DNA of 64,000 nucleotides from Rothia kristinae NBRC 15354 (GCF_001570865.1 NZ_BCSM01000010.1:1-64000), one strand, 5' to 3'. Shown: positions 41,374 to 50,804, numbered from the stretch's first letter. Notes: generated by a model not told the origin, from the letters alone. Program-made: numbers and translations.

Positions 41374-44046
41374 ATGAGACTGCTCGAAGCCCTGGACCCC
41401 CGCCTCGCCGATGACGACCGCCGCTACTTCCGGGGAGATTTCGCCTCGAATCCGCTGACCGCGGAGGAGATCGCCGACGGCTTCTCCCGGTGGATCGACT
41501 CCCGGGGGATGCAGCTGTACCCGGCGCAGGAGGAGGCGGTGCTGGAGCTGGCCTCCGGGGCCAACGTCATCCTGGCCACCCCGACCGGCTCCGGGAAGTC
41601 CACGGTCGCGGTGGCCGCGCACTTCACGGGCCTGGCCCGCGGGCAGCGCTCCTACTACACGGCGCCGATCAAGGCGCTGGTCTCGGAGAAGTTCTTCGAC
41701 CTGTGCGCGATCTTCGGCGCGCAGAACGTCGGGATGGTCACCGGGGACTCCTCGATCAACGCCGGTGCGCCGATCGTGTGCTGCACCGCGGAGATCCTGG
41801 CGAACGTGGTGCTGCGCGAGGGCGCGGGGGCCGATCTGTGCCAGGTGGTCATGGACGAGTTCCACTTCTACTCGGATCCCCAGCGGGGCTGGGCGTGGCA
41901 GGTGCCGCTGCTGGAGCTGCCGCAGGCGCAGTTCCTGCTGATGTCCGCGACCCTGGGGGATGTGACCCGGTTCCGGCGGGAGCTGAGCGAGCTGACGGGC
42001 CGGGAGACGGCCTACGTGACCTCCTCGGAGCGGCCGATCCCGCTGCACTACTACTACTCGGAGCAGCCCGTGCACGAGGCCATCGAGGAGCTGGTGCGCA
42101 CGGACCGGGCCCCGGTGTACGTGGTCCACTTCTCCCAGGCCCAGGCCATGGAGCAGGCCCAGGCGCTGATGAGCATCGCGGTGCTGTCCAAGGAGGAGCA
42201 GCAGGCGGTCTCCGAGGCGATCGCGGGCTTCCGGTTCTCGGCGGGCTTCGGCAAGACCCTGAACAAGCTGGTGCGCCACGGCATCGGGGTGCACCACGCC
42301 GGGATGCTGCCCAAGTACCGGCGGCTGGTCGAGCAGCTGGCCCAGCGCGGGCTGCTGAAGGTCATCTGCGGCACGGACACCCTCGGCGTCGGCATCAACG
42401 TGCCGATCCGCACGGTGCTGATCACGGCCCTGTCCAAGTTCGACGGACGCCGCACCCGGCGGCTGAAGGCCCGGGAGTTCCACCAGATCGCCGGACGGGC
42501 CGGGCGGGCCGGATATGACACGGCCGGGACCGTCGTCGTGCAGGCCCCGGAGCACGAGATCGAGAACGCGAAGCTGCTGGAGAAGGCCAGGAACCGCTTC
42601 GGGGAGGACGAGAAGCGGATCGAGCAGTCCCTGCGGGGCAAGCGGAAGAAGCCCCCGCAGGGCTTCGTGACGTGGTCGCGCCAGACCTTCGAGCAGCTGG
42701 TGGCCGCCGAGCCTGAGCCGCTGACCAGCTCCTTCGGGGTGACCCACTCGATGCTGCTGAACCTGCTGCACCGGCCCGGGGACCCCTTCGCCGCGGCCGG
42801 CCGGCTGCTGCGGGAGAACCACGAGACCCCGGCCCGGCAGCGGGAGATGATCCGCCGGGCCCTGGGCATCTACCGGGAGCTGCTGGCTGCCGGCGTCCTG
42901 CGCCGCCTGGATCGCCCGGATGAGGAGGGCCGCCCGGTGGCGCTGACCGTGCAGCTGCAGGAGGACTTCGCGCTGAACCAGCCGCTGTCCCCCTTCGCCC
43001 TGGCGGCCCTGGAGCTGCTGGATCGGGAGTCGCCGGACTACGCGCTGGACGCCGTCTCCGTGATCGAGGCGACCCTGGATGACCCGCGGCAGGTGCTCAT
43101 CGGCCAGGAGCGCAAGGCCCGCGGGGAGGCCATCGCCGCGATGAAGGCCGAGGGCATGGAGTACACGGAGCGGATGAACGCCGCGGACCGGATCACCTAC
43201 CCGCAGCCCCTGGCCGAGCTGCTGGAGCAGGCCTTCGAGACCTACCGCTCCGGGGCGCCGTGGATCGCGGAGTTCGAGCTGTCCCCGAAGTCGGTGGTGC
43301 GGGACATGTACGAGCGGGCCATGTCCTTCGGCCAGTACGTGCAGTTCTACGAGCTGTCCCGCTCGGAGGGCATCCTGCTGCGCTACCTCTCGGACGCCTA
43401 CCGGGCCCTGCGCCAGACGGTGCCCCCGGCGGCGCTGACCGAGCAGCTGGAGGATCTCATCGCGTGGCTAAGCGAGCTGATCCGGCAGACGGACAACTCC
43501 CTGATCGACGAGTGGGAGCGAATGAGCGCCGGGCAGGACGCGGCACCCGCGCAGGAATCCCTGGAAGAGCTGGTGGCCGAATCCGCCCCGAAGGTCACGG
43601 ACAACCCGCGGGCCTTCCGCGTCATGGTGCGCAACGCCCTGTTCCGGCGAGTGGAGCTGTTCGCCGACGAGCGCGAGCGCACCCTGGGCTCCCTGGACGG
43701 GGACTCCGGGTGGGATGCCGACCGGTGGGCGGATGCGATGGACGAGTACTTCGAGACCTACGACGACCTGTTCACCGATGCCCAGGCGCGCTCCCCGCAG
43801 CACCTGATGATCGATGACTCGCAGTCCGGGATCTGGCGGGTGCGGCAGGCCTTCGCGGATCCGGAGGAGGCCTACGACCACGGGATCACGGCGGTGGTGG
43901 ATCTGGCGGCCTCGGATGAGGCGGGCGCCCCGGTGCTGCGCATCGGGCACGTCGGTCCCTTCGCCGAGGCCGGACCGCTGGAGGCCGCGGAGGACCTGCT
44001 GGAGGGTGAGGCGCCGATGGGCGGGCCCGAGGGGGTGCGGCGATGA
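41374..44046 (+). CDS. Ski2-like DEAD/DEAH-box helicase with DUF3516-type C-terminus
   Basis: The 890-residue protein has Walker A ATPTGSGKST (68-77), TAPIKALVSEK (motif Ia), DEFH (161-164), MSATLGD (motif III), GIGVHHAGMLPKYRR, GTDTLGVGINVP and motif VI QIAGRAGRAGYD. The Ski2-like core takes about 480 residues. The rest is helical and acidic and matches, as I recall, the DUF3516 region of actinobacterial helicases. It likely unwinds structured RNA or DNA; its role is not established. It overlaps the S33 peptidase gene by 4 bp. Confidence 0.85.
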   Translation: MRLLEALDPRLADDDRRYFRGDFASNPLTAEEIADGFSRWIDSRGMQLYPAQEEAVLELASGANVILATPTGSGKSTVAVAAHFTGLARGQRSYYTAPIKALVSEKFFDLCAIFGAQNVGMVTGDSSINAGAPIVCCTAEILANVVLREGAGADLCQVVMDEFHFYSDPQRGWAWQVPLLELPQAQFLLMSATLGDVTRFRRELSELTGRETAYVTSSERPIPLHYYYSEQPVHEAIEELVRTDRAPVYVVHFSQAQAMEQAQALMSIAVLSKEEQQAVSEAIAGFRFSAGFGKTLNKLVRHGIGVHHAGMLPKYRRLVEQLAQRGLLKVICGTDTLGVGINVPIRTVLITALSKFDGRRTRRLKAREFHQIAGRAGRAGYDTAGTVVVQAPEHEIENAKLLEKARNRFGEDEKRIEQSLRGKRKKPPQGFVTWSRQTFEQLVAAEPEPLTSSFGVTHSMLLNLLHRPGDPFAAAGRLLRENHETPARQREMIRRALGIYRELLAAGVLRRLDRPDEEGRPVALTVQLQEDFALNQPLSPFALAALELLDRESPDYALDAVSVIEATLDDPRQVLIGQERKARGEAIAAMKAEGMEYTERMNAADRITYPQPLAELLEQAFETYRSGAPWIAEFELSPKSVVRDMYERAMSFGQYVQFYELSRSEGILLRYLSDAYRALRQTVPPAALTEQLEDLIAWLSELIRQTDNSLIDEWERMSAGQDAAPAQESLEELVAESAPKVTDNPRAFRVMVRNALFRRVELFADERERTLGSLDGDSGWDADRWADAMDEYFETYDDLFTDAQARSPQHLMIDDSQSGIWRVRQAFADPEEAYDHGITAVVDLAASDEAGAPVLRIGHVGPFAEAGPLEAAEDLLEGEAPMGGPEGVRR

Positions 44047-45464
44047 GCCGGGTTCTGCCCGCGCCCGGCGCGACCCCGGTGCCGCACCGGGCCGGTCCCG
44101 TGCACGAGGTCGGGAGCCTGCGGCTGAGCGAGCATCGGTTCCGGGTGCCGCTGGCGCACGCCCGGGCCTGGACCCACCCGGAGGATCCGGCGGTGCCGAA
44201 GGCGGTGGCGGACCGGGAGATCGAGGTCTTCGCCCGGGTGGCCACGAGTGCTGATCCGGAGGCGCCGGTGCCGGTGCGGCGTCGTCCGTATCTGGTGTAT
44301 CTGCAGGGTGGGCCGGGGATGGCCTCCCCGCGTCCGGCGTCGGATTCCGGGTGGCTGGGGCTGCTCGCCCCGCACTACCGGGTGGTGCTGCTGGATCAGC
44401 GCGGCACGGGCCTGTCCACCCCGCTCAGCGCAGGTTCCCTGGCGCGGGAGGGCGACGCCGCGGCGCAGGCGGCGTACCTGGAGCATTTCCGCGCTCCGGA
44501 CATCGTGGCCGATGCGGAGGCGGTGCGCGCGACGCTGCTGGCCGGGGAGCCGGAGACCCGGTGGGCGAGCCTGGGGCAGAGCTTCGGAGGCTTTCTGACC
44601 CTGACCTATCTGTCCTTCGCCCCGGAGTCCCTGCTGCACTGCTGGATGACCGCGGGCCTGGCCCCGATCCATCGGAGCTCCGAGGAGGTCTACCGGGCGA
44701 CGTACCGGAGGATGGCCGAGCGCAGCCGGGAGTTCCACTCCTGGTACCCGGAGGATGCCGAGCGGGCCGGGCGCATCGCGGATCTGCTGGCGGGGCGGGA
44801 GGCGCTGCTGCCGGATGGGTCTCCGCTGAGCCCGGAGCGGTTCCAGAGCGTCGGGATGCTGCTGGGCGGCACCGGGCGGGTGCACCGGCTGCACTACCTG
44901 CTGGAGTCGGCCTTCGCCGAGGGCCCGGATGGCCTTGCGGAGGGCTTCCTGGCGGAGGCGGCCGGCGTCGTCGGCTTCGCGGGGCACCCGCTGTACGCCC
45001 TGATGCACGAGGCCATCTACGCGGATGGCCCGGGCACGGCGACGGCGTGGGCGGCGCAGCGGGTGCGGGAGGAGCTGCCGGAGTTCTCCCCGGGGGCCCG
45101 GCCGCTGCTGTTCACCGGGGAGATGATCCAGCCGTGGCACTTCCGCCTGGATCCGGCGCTGCGCCCGCTGCGGGAGGTCGCGGAGCTGCTGGCGGCCAAG
45201 CAGGACTGGGGGCGGCTCTACGACCTGCGGGTTCTGCGGGGCAACGAGGTGCCGGTGGCGGCCAGCGCGTATGAGCACGACGTGTACGTGGACTTCGACG
45301 CGGCCCGACAGACCGCGGCGTCGGTGGGGTCGCTGGACCTGTGGACCTCCCCGACGCTGCACCACGACGCCCTGGGCAACGACTCCCGGGAGGTGCTGCA
45401 CGGGCTGGGCGAGCTGCTGGCCCGCGCCGGGGCCCTGCCGGGCAATCCGGTGTCGCCCGCGTGA
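44043..45464 (+). CDS. Alpha/beta hydrolase, S33 proline iminopeptidase-like
   Basis: The 473-residue hydrolase has the oxyanion motif QGGPG (88-92), DQRGTGLS (118-125) and nucleophile S180 in GQSFGGF. D and H of the triad are probably in the late region from DVYVDFD to LHHDALG. Such enzymes remove N-terminal proline or cleave related amides in the cytoplasm. The start codon overlaps the helicase stop by 4 bp, so the two are coupled. Specificity is inferred only from the S33 pattern. Confidence 0.82.
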   Translation: MSRVLPAPGATPVPHRAGPVHEVGSLRLSEHRFRVPLAHARAWTHPEDPAVPKAVADREIEVFARVATSADPEAPVPVRRRPYLVYLQGGPGMASPRPASDSGWLGLLAPHYRVVLLDQRGTGLSTPLSAGSLAREGDAAAQAAYLEHFRAPDIVADAEAVRATLLAGEPETRWASLGQSFGGFLTLTYLSFAPESLLHCWMTAGLAPIHRSSEEVYRATYRRMAERSREFHSWYPEDAERAGRIADLLAGREALLPDGSPLSPERFQSVGMLLGGTGRVHRLHYLLESAFAEGPDGLAEGFLAEAAGVVGFAGHPLYALMHEAIYADGPGTATAWAAQRVREELPEFSPGARPLLFTGEMIQPWHFRLDPALRPLREVAELLAAKQDWGRLYDLRVLRGNEVPVAASAYEHDVYVDFDAARQTAASVGSLDLWTSPTLHHDALGNDSREVLHGLGELLARAGALPGNPVSPA

Positions 45465-45538
45465 GGTCCGGGGCGGCCCTGAACGCGGCCCTGAGCGGAC
45501 GCAGACGGTCATCTGCCCGGTCCCCATGTGGCGCCGGG

Positions 45539-45544
45539 TACACT
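45539..45544 (+). promoter_or_regulatory. Possible -10 element for the 45.6-kb GNAT gene
   Basis: TACACT would start a transcript with a leader of about 80 nt before ATG 45631. The -35 is not clear. Confidence 0.3.
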
Positions 45545-45630
45545 GACGTGCAGGTTCCCGGGCGCCCACCCCGGTCCCGCCCGATCCTCGGCGCGGGACC
45601 CGAGGCACCCTCTCCCGGAAGGAGCAACCC

Positions 45631-46134
45631 ATGAGCGGAAAGATCACGCTGATCGGGGACACGTGGACGTCCACCCGCCCGGTCACGGTCAGCACCCGTC
45701 CGGTGGCCCGCCAGGACGCCGACGGCCTGGCCCGGCTGTTCTTCACGGCCTACGATGACGGTTCGGTGACTTCCCAGGCCCACGCTCTGGAGATCCTGCA
45801 CCACATGTTCGACGGCGAGTACGGCGCGGTGCTGCCGAAGGCCTCCCCCGTGGTGGTGGATGATGCGGGCCGGATCATCGCCGCCGCCCTGGTGCTGGAG
45901 TCCCGGGTGGGCGATGACCTACCGGATTCGCCGTATATCTTCGAGCTGTTCACGGAGTCCTCCCGGCGCCGGGAGGGCTTCGCCGAGCAGCTGCTGCGCG
46001 TGGCCATCACAGAGCTGAAGGAGGAGGGGTTCGAGCACGTGGCCCTGCGGATCAGCGAGGACAACGCCGCGGCGCTGGCCCTGTACCTGACCCTGGACTT
46101 CCACCGGTGGTTCCCCGAGGAGGATGAGCTCTAG
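45631..46134 (+). CDS. GNAT-family N-acetyltransferase
   Basis: The 167-residue protein has the GNAT fold order: RPVARQDADGLARLF, the central strand IIAAALVLESRV, an acetyl-CoA loop in SRRREGFAEQLL (R/Q-x-x-G-x-A form), then VALRISEDNAAALALYLTLDFHRW. It transfers an acetyl group from acetyl-CoA to an unknown amine. GGAAGGAG lies 6 nt before the ATG. It is monocistronic, followed by a strong hairpin. Confidence 0.82.
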   Translation: MSGKITLIGDTWTSTRPVTVSTRPVARQDADGLARLFFTAYDDGSVTSQAHALEILHHMFDGEYGAVLPKASPVVVDDAGRIIAAALVLESRVGDDLPDSPYIFELFTESSRRREGFAEQLLRVAITELKEEGFEHVALRISEDNAAALALYLTLDFHRWFPEEDEL

Positions 46135-46152
46135 GCTCCCACGGGACGCCGC

Positions 46153-46194
46153 CGCGCGGGCCCGATCGCACCGAGGTGCGCTCGGGCCCGCGCG
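46153..46194. terminator. Bidirectional hairpin between GNAT and HMCES-type genes
   Basis: A perfect 13-bp outer stem (46153-46165 with 46182-46194) encloses a second small stem GCACC/GGTGC. It lies between convergent genes. Confidence 0.75.
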
Positions 46195-46228
46195 CGTCTG
46201 ACGGGTCTGCTGTGTCTGCCGTGACTGC

Positions 46229-47020
46229 TCAGAGCAGCCGCCGCTGCCCCGCCGGTTCCAGCAGCTCGGGCCCGTTGTTCCGGGGGCTGCCCACGGCCGG
46301 TCCCACCTCGCGCAGGCGCCATGCGGCGGCGACATCGTAGGCTCGTTCCCGCACCGCGTCGATGGCCCGCTGGGCGGCCTCGGCGCCCTCGGCGGCGGTG
46401 CGCAGCCAGGTGCTCAGCCCGTCCTGCGGGTCCCCGGTGGTCTCCAGGGGGATCGGCAGGCGGTCGTGCAGCCGGGAGAGCTGGCGCAGGGTCTCGGAGT
46501 TCCGGGTATCGGCCTCCTCGGCGGACGGCGAGTCCATGGTGAGGATGGTCGCCGAGAGCAGCCACTGTCCTTCATCGGGGCCGCTGGGGATGCGCCACCA
46601 GTCGTAGAGGCCGGCGAAGTAGATGCTCTGCTCCTCGGCGGGAGGGTGCACGTAGTACGGGGTCTTCTCGGGGGTCTTGCGGCCGGGGACCTCGGTGCGC
46701 AGCCACTCGTAGTAGCCGTTGGCGGGGATCGCGCAGTGCTGGGCACGGGCGGCGTGGCGGAAGGCGGGCTTGGTCGCGGCGGTCTCGCTGCGGGCGTTTA
46801 AGGTCCGGGAGGAGAAGGTCTCGTCCTTCGCCCACCGGGGCAGCAGGCCCCAGCGGGCCGGGTGGATGGCGCGGGACCAGGTGCCGTCCTCCTGGGCGTG
46901 GTCCACGATCACGGGCACCGTGTGCGTGGGTGCGACGTTGTAGTCCGCGCAGCTCTCCTCCAGCTCCACCCCGGCCAGCAGGTCCCCCGCCGCCCGGGCG
47001 ATCACGTAGCGTCCGCACAT
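46229..47020 (-). CDS. SOS response-associated peptidase (HMCES/YedK family)
   Basis: The 263-residue protein starts MCGRYVIA, so C2 becomes the N-terminal catalytic Cys that binds abasic sites in single-stranded DNA. Other family marks are YNVAPTHTVPV, RWGLLPRWAKD, NARSET, CAIPANGYYEW with the key Glu, and the late RLHDRLPIPL (conserved His-Arg stretch). It shields abasic sites during repair, in line with uvrA and uvrC in the window. The ATG at 47020 is fixed by the need for Cys2. Confidence 0.92.
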   Translation of the reverse strand: MCGRYVIARAAGDLLAGVELEESCADYNVAPTHTVPVIVDHAQEDGTWSRAIHPARWGLLPRWAKDETFSSRTLNARSETAATKPAFRHAARAQHCAIPANGYYEWLRTEVPGRKTPEKTPYYVHPPAEEQSIYFAGLYDWWRIPSGPDEGQWLLSATILTMDSPSAEEADTRNSETLRQLSRLHDRLPIPLETTGDPQDGLSTWLRTAAEGAEAAQRAIDAVRERAYDVAAAWRLREVGPAVGSPRNNGPELLEPAGQRRLL

Positions 47021-47072
47021 CGCCGGTCCCCCTCTCCCAGTCCTCGGCGTCTCCCCTCGTCCGACGGCCATC

Positions 47073-47122
47073 ATGCCACGCCGACGTCGCCTCCCCCACA
47101 CCCTGGGAAAAACCTGTAAGGT
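47073..47122 (+). repeat. Upstream block, copy 1 of a duplicated promoter region
   Basis: The first 21 bp (ATGCCACGCCGACGTCGCCT and one more base) are identical to 48161-48181 and the rest is close. Both copies carry a -10-like hexamer at the same place, here TAAGGT at 47117-47122, 48 bp before the start codon of the following gene. Confidence 0.65.
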
Positions 47123-47164
47123 TCTTCGGGTTCCCATCCATCTCGCACCAACAGGAGATCCCCC

Positions 47165-48013
47165 GTGTCCGAGAACCCCCACGGCTCCCACCCGAGCCAG
47201 GAGCCCACCCCCGAGGGCTACCCCACACCCACCCACCAGAGTGGCCAGCAGCAGGCCGGCTACCCGCAGGCCCCCTACGGCGCTCCCCAGGTTGCGCCCC
47301 AGAGCAAGGCGCGCAACGTCGTCGGCATCATCGCCATGATCTGCGCGATCCTCGGGACCATCCTGGCCTGCATCCCCGGGATCTTGGCCCTGGGATGGAT
47401 TCTGCTTCCGGTGGGCTTCATCATGGGCATCGTCGCCGTGTGCCTGAAGGGCAAGGTCAAGTGGCAAGGGATCACCGCGATCATCGTGTCGGTGGTCGGG
47501 ACGCTGATCGGCTTGCTCGTGTTCTTCCTCGTCATCGCCGACGCCGTCAACGACGCCGTGCAGGATAGTGATACCTCGCCGTCCACTTCAGCGTCCTCCT
47601 CCGCCGCGGCGGGTTCCGCCGCCGAGGAGACGGGCAAGTTCGGCCAGACCGTCCAGTGGGATGATGGTCTCAAGGCCACCGTGGGCGAACCGCAGGAGTT
47701 CACCCCCTCGGAAAGCGCTTCCGTCCAGGGCGATGGACAGGCTCGGAAGTTCACCATCACCGTGCACAACGGCACCGACAAGGCCATCGATGCCATGGGC
47801 ATCAGCTCCACGGTCCAGTCGGGTGGAAAGCAGGCTGACTCCGTCTTCGATTCCGCGCAGAACATCGAGATTCCTTCTGGGAAGATCCAGCCCGGCAAGG
47901 ATCTGACCTTCGACGTCGTCTACCAGGTGGCCGATCCGTCGGACATCAGCTTCGACCTGTCGATCATCGATCCGGACAGCTTGGACACCCATGAGGTGAC
48001 CTTCGTTTCCTGA
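47165..48013 (+). CDS. DUF4190/DUF4352-like membrane-anchored protein
   Basis: The 282-residue protein has a Pro/Gln-rich cytoplasmic head (1-48), two membrane helices (VVGIIAMICAILGTILACIPGI region and ITAIIVSVVGTLIGLLVFFLV) joined by LKGKVKWQG, a Ser/Ala linker, then an extracytoplasmic domain with WDDGLKATVGEPQEF, KFTITVHNGTDKAID and FDVVYQVADPSDISFDL. The last part looks like the DUF4352 immunoglobulin-like fold. GTG start with CAGGAGAT upstream. Function unknown. A decayed copy follows at 48.25 kb. Confidence 0.75.
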   Translation: MSENPHGSHPSQEPTPEGYPTPTHQSGQQQAGYPQAPYGAPQVAPQSKARNVVGIIAMICAILGTILACIPGILALGWILLPVGFIMGIVAVCLKGKVKWQGITAIIVSVVGTLIGLLVFFLVIADAVNDAVQDSDTSPSTSASSSAAAGSAAEETGKFGQTVQWDDGLKATVGEPQEFTPSESASVQGDGQARKFTITVHNGTDKAIDAMGISSTVQSGGKQADSVFDSAQNIEIPSGKIQPGKDLTFDVVYQVADPSDISFDLSIIDPDSLDTHEVTFVS

Positions 48014-48160
48014 TCGCCCTCGCGATCCGCCTCGGGCCCCGACATCCCAGCGATGCCGGGGCTCTTTGCGTCCATCCGGATTTTCCCTGCCGCGCAACAT
48101 GGTCCTTCTTCCGCTCCCACGCGACGAAGACCCCTCCACGCCGTGTTCCGCGGGCTCGCG

Positions 48161-48210
48161 ATGCCACGCCGACGTCGCCTCTCCCATACCGTGGGAGAAC
48201 CCGGTAATGT
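48161..48210 (+). repeat. Upstream block, copy 2 of a duplicated promoter region
   Basis: This is the second copy of the block at 47073. TAATGT at 48205-48210 takes the place of TAAGGT, and the distance to the (lost) start codon is again 48 bp. Confidence 0.65.
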
Positions 48211-48252
48211 CCTGTGCACCCTCATCCCGTCTCGCCCCGCGGGAGATGCCCC

Positions 48253-48632
48253 GTCTCCGAGACACCCCACGGTCCCCACCCGAGCTGGCAATCCGGTCCC
48301 GCGGGCCTACCCCTCCCGGGCGGCCACCCGCAGGTCCCCGACGGGACTCCCCCGTTCCCGCCGGGAAGGACCGGATCCAACGTCGTCGGCATCATCGCGC
48401 TGGTCTGCTCGATCCTCGGCACCGAGCTGATCTTCCTCCGTGTCCCCCTGCTGGGGCTGTTCGGCGTGATCCTGCTGCCGATCGCCTACTCCTGGGCATC
48501 ATCGGCGTGTGTCAGAGACGGAAGGCCAAGTGGCAGGGCGCCACCGCGATCGTCGTGTCGGCGGCCGGCACGGTGGCCGGCTTCATCACGCTCACCCTGC
48601 TCATCGCGATCCCGATCTTCGGCCTCCACCTT
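48253..48632 (+). pseudogene. Decayed tandem paralogue of the 47.2-kb membrane protein gene
   Basis: The frame from 48253 gives SETPHGPHPS, then SNVVGIIALVCSILGT and GLFGVILLPIA, mirroring the intact gene. The start GTG has become GTC. A one-base loss near 48487-48498 shifts the frame; the next frame continues LLGIIGVCQRRKAKWQGATAIVV, matching MGIVAVCLKGKVKWQGITAII. Likeness stops after the second membrane helix, so the DUF4352-like domain is gone. Start loss, frameshift and truncation together argue for a pseudogene. Confidence 0.75.
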
Positions 48633-48711
48633 AGACCTCCGACCCGATGCCATCCGCCGTGTGCACTTCGAGCTCACACGCCATCCGGGCGATGAGGCCG
48701 ACCGCGCCCGC

Positions 48712-49413
48712 TCACCCGAGCCCGCCCCGGGCAGCCCGCTCCCACGCGGCGTAGCGTTCCAGCACGGCATCCTCGACGTCTTCGATCCTCGCCTCGGGGA
48801 TCAGCTGCCGGACCGCTCCCACGGTGCCGGGATCCAGCTCGAGACCCAGGGCCGCATAGACCTCGGTGAGCACGGCGGCCAGCGGCTCCCGCCGGTCCAC
48901 GACGACGGCGGCGGAGAACCACCAGGCGCCGGCCACCACCCGCTGCGCGGTGCCCACCAGCTTCGTCAGTCCGATGCCACCGGCCGCGCCGTGGACGCTG
49001 AACTCCCCGGGACAGTATTCGCCCGGCAGCTCCCCCACCCCGGCGTCGACCCCCAGGTCGGCCAGGGCCCGCGCCCACAGCGCCCCGAACTCGCGGTAGC
49101 GGCGCTGGTTGCCGCCGGTGGCATCGGCGTCAGGGCACAGGTGGTCCACGATCAGGCAGTCCCGGTGATAGGCCGCAGCCCGCCCGCCGACCTTGCGCAC
49201 CCACGGTTCGAAGCCGTGAGCCGCGGCGGACGATGCCGCCCGGGCGAAGCCGGGGTTCAGCTCATCCCGACGCCCGAAGGCCACCACCGGCGCCGGACGG
49301 GACAGGCGCAGCACCTCCGGGTGCTCCCCGCGCCCGACGGCGCGCAGCAGCTCCAGGGTCCGCGCGTAGTCCGCGGCACCCGGGGCCGCGGCCTCGACCC
49401 GCTCGATGCGCAC
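48712..49413 (-). CDS. Lipoate-protein ligase A-like (biotin/lipoyl ligase fold)
   Basis: The 233-residue protein has the LplA-type order: VVAFGRRDELNPG, WVRKVGGRAAAYH (the RRxGGG-H site, here KVGGRAAAYH), GEYCPGEFSVHGAAGGIGLTKLVGTAQRV with the catalytic Lys. It lacks the C-terminal accessory domain of full LplA, so it may be a lipoyltransferase (LipL/LipM-like) or a salvage ligase. It is convergent with the pseudogene and divergent from the SulP gene. Confidence 0.8.
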   Translation of the reverse strand: MRIERVEAAAPGAADYARTLELLRAVGRGEHPEVLRLSRPAPVVAFGRRDELNPGFARAASSAAAHGFEPWVRKVGGRAAAYHRDCLIVDHLCPDADATGGNQRRYREFGALWARALADLGVDAGVGELPGEYCPGEFSVHGAAGGIGLTKLVGTAQRVVAGAWWFSAAVVVDRREPLAAVLTEVYAALGLELDPGTVGAVRQLIPEARIEDVEDAVLERYAAWERAARGGLG

Positions 49414-49577
49414 CGGCGCCTCCTTCTCCCGATTCCCGGCCAGCCTAGTCCAGCGCGGACGCTCGCTGTGGCCCCTATTCCGGTTCGGGGCACCGGGCAG
49501 GTGCCCGTCCCGGGCGCGGGGGTATCCTCGAACAGCGCCGCCCCCCTCATTCCCGTCTCGAACCGAGGTCTCCGCCC

Positions 49578-50804
49578 GTGCCCACCGCCACCCCGTCTTC
49601 CGGGCGCGATCAGACCGACCCGTCCGAAGGCGGCGCCGTCCTCAACGCGCTGCGTCACCCCCGGGTGCTGGGACGGGAGGTGACCGCCGGGTTCATGACC
49701 TCCCTGGCGCTGATCCCGGAGTCCACGGCCTTCGCGGTGGTGGCCGGGCTGGATCCGCGGATGGGGCTGTACGGCGCCGTCATCGTCGCGGTGGTGACCT
49801 CGGTGCTCGGCGGGCGCCCCGGCATGGTCTCGGCCGCGGCCGGCTCGGTCGCGCTGGTCGCCGCTCCCCTGGTCCGCTCCCACGGGGTGCAGGCCTACCT
49901 GCTGGCCGTCATCCTCTCCGGGGCGCTGCAGGTGGTGCTCGCGGTGTGCGGGGCGGCGAAGCTGATGCGGCTGATCCCGCCGGCGGTGATGCGCGGGTTC
50001 GTGGATGCCCTGGCCATCCTGATCTTCACCTCGCAGCTGCCGGAGCTGATCGGCGTCCCCTGGGCGGTGTACCCGCTGGTGGCCCTCGGGCTGCTCGTGG
50101 TCTTCCTGCTCCCCCGCCTGAGCACGGCCGTGCCGGGGCCGCTGGCCGCCGTCGTCGTGGTGACGGCCGCGGCGTGGCTGCTGGGGTGGACGGTGCCGAC
50201 CGTCGGGGACCGCGGCGCGCTGCCCCACGGCCTGCCCAGCCTCGGGCTGCCGAGCCTGCCCACGGATGCGGGCGCGTGGACGGCGATCGTGCCGATCGCG
50301 GCCGCGATGGCCGTGGTCGGGCTGGTGGAGTCCCTGCTGACCGCCCGTCTGGTCGATGACATCACCGGCACGGGCTCGGATAAGACCCGGGAGGCCTGGG
50401 CGCTGGGCGCGGCGAACATCGCGGCGGGATGCTTCGGTGCGATGGGCGGGTGCGCGATGATCGGGCAGACCATGATCAACGTCCGGCACGGCCGGGCCCG
50501 GACCCGCCTGTCCACGCTGGCCGCGGCCGGCTCGGTGCTGCTGCTCGCCCTGGTGCTCGCGGACCTGCTGGCGGCGATGCCGATGGCGGCGCTGACCGCG
50601 GTGATGGTGTTCATCGCCGTGACCACCTTCGACTGGCGCTCGGTGGCCCCGCGGACCCTCAAGCGCTCCCCCTGGCCGGTCACCGTGGTGCTGGTGGCCA
50701 CCGTCGGACTGACGGTGGCCACCCATGACCTAGCGATCGGCGTCATCGTCGGCACGGTGCTGGCCCGGCTGCTGCCGCGCGGGACCCGCCCGCAGGTCAT
50801 CTGA
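49578..50804 (+). CDS. SulP-family anion transporter without STAS domain
   Basis: The 408-residue membrane protein has ten or more helices and the SulP marks LGREVTAGFMTSLALIPESTAFAVVAGLDPRMGLYGA as a region near 31-66, the Gly/Ala-rich SAAAGSVALV, and IAAGCFGAMGGCAMIGQTMINV. It ends after the last helix; the cytosolic STAS domain of many SulP proteins is absent. It may carry bicarbonate, sulfate or another anion. GTG start. TATCCT at 49523-49528 is a possible -10 element. Confidence 0.87.
   Translation: MPTATPSSGRDQTDPSEGGAVLNALRHPRVLGREVTAGFMTSLALIPESTAFAVVAGLDPRMGLYGAVIVAVVTSVLGGRPGMVSAAAGSVALVAAPLVRSHGVQAYLLAVILSGALQVVLAVCGAAKLMRLIPPAVMRGFVDALAILIFTSQLPELIGVPWAVYPLVALGLLVVFLLPRLSTAVPGPLAAVVVVTAAAWLLGWTVPTVGDRGALPHGLPSLGLPSLPTDAGAWTAIVPIAAAMAVVGLVESLLTARLVDDITGTGSDKTREAWALGAANIAAGCFGAMGGCAMIGQTMINVRHGRARTRLSTLAAAGSVLLLALVLADLLAAMPMAALTAVMVFIAVTTFDWRSVAPRTLKRSPWPVTVVLVATVGLTVATHDLAIGVIVGTVLARLLPRGTRPQVI

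Noticed and set aside
48214-48700. Intact second membrane protein starting at GTG 48214
   Set aside because: It has no ribosome site, the homologous start is GTC at 48253, and the frame departs from the paralogue after about 90 codons.
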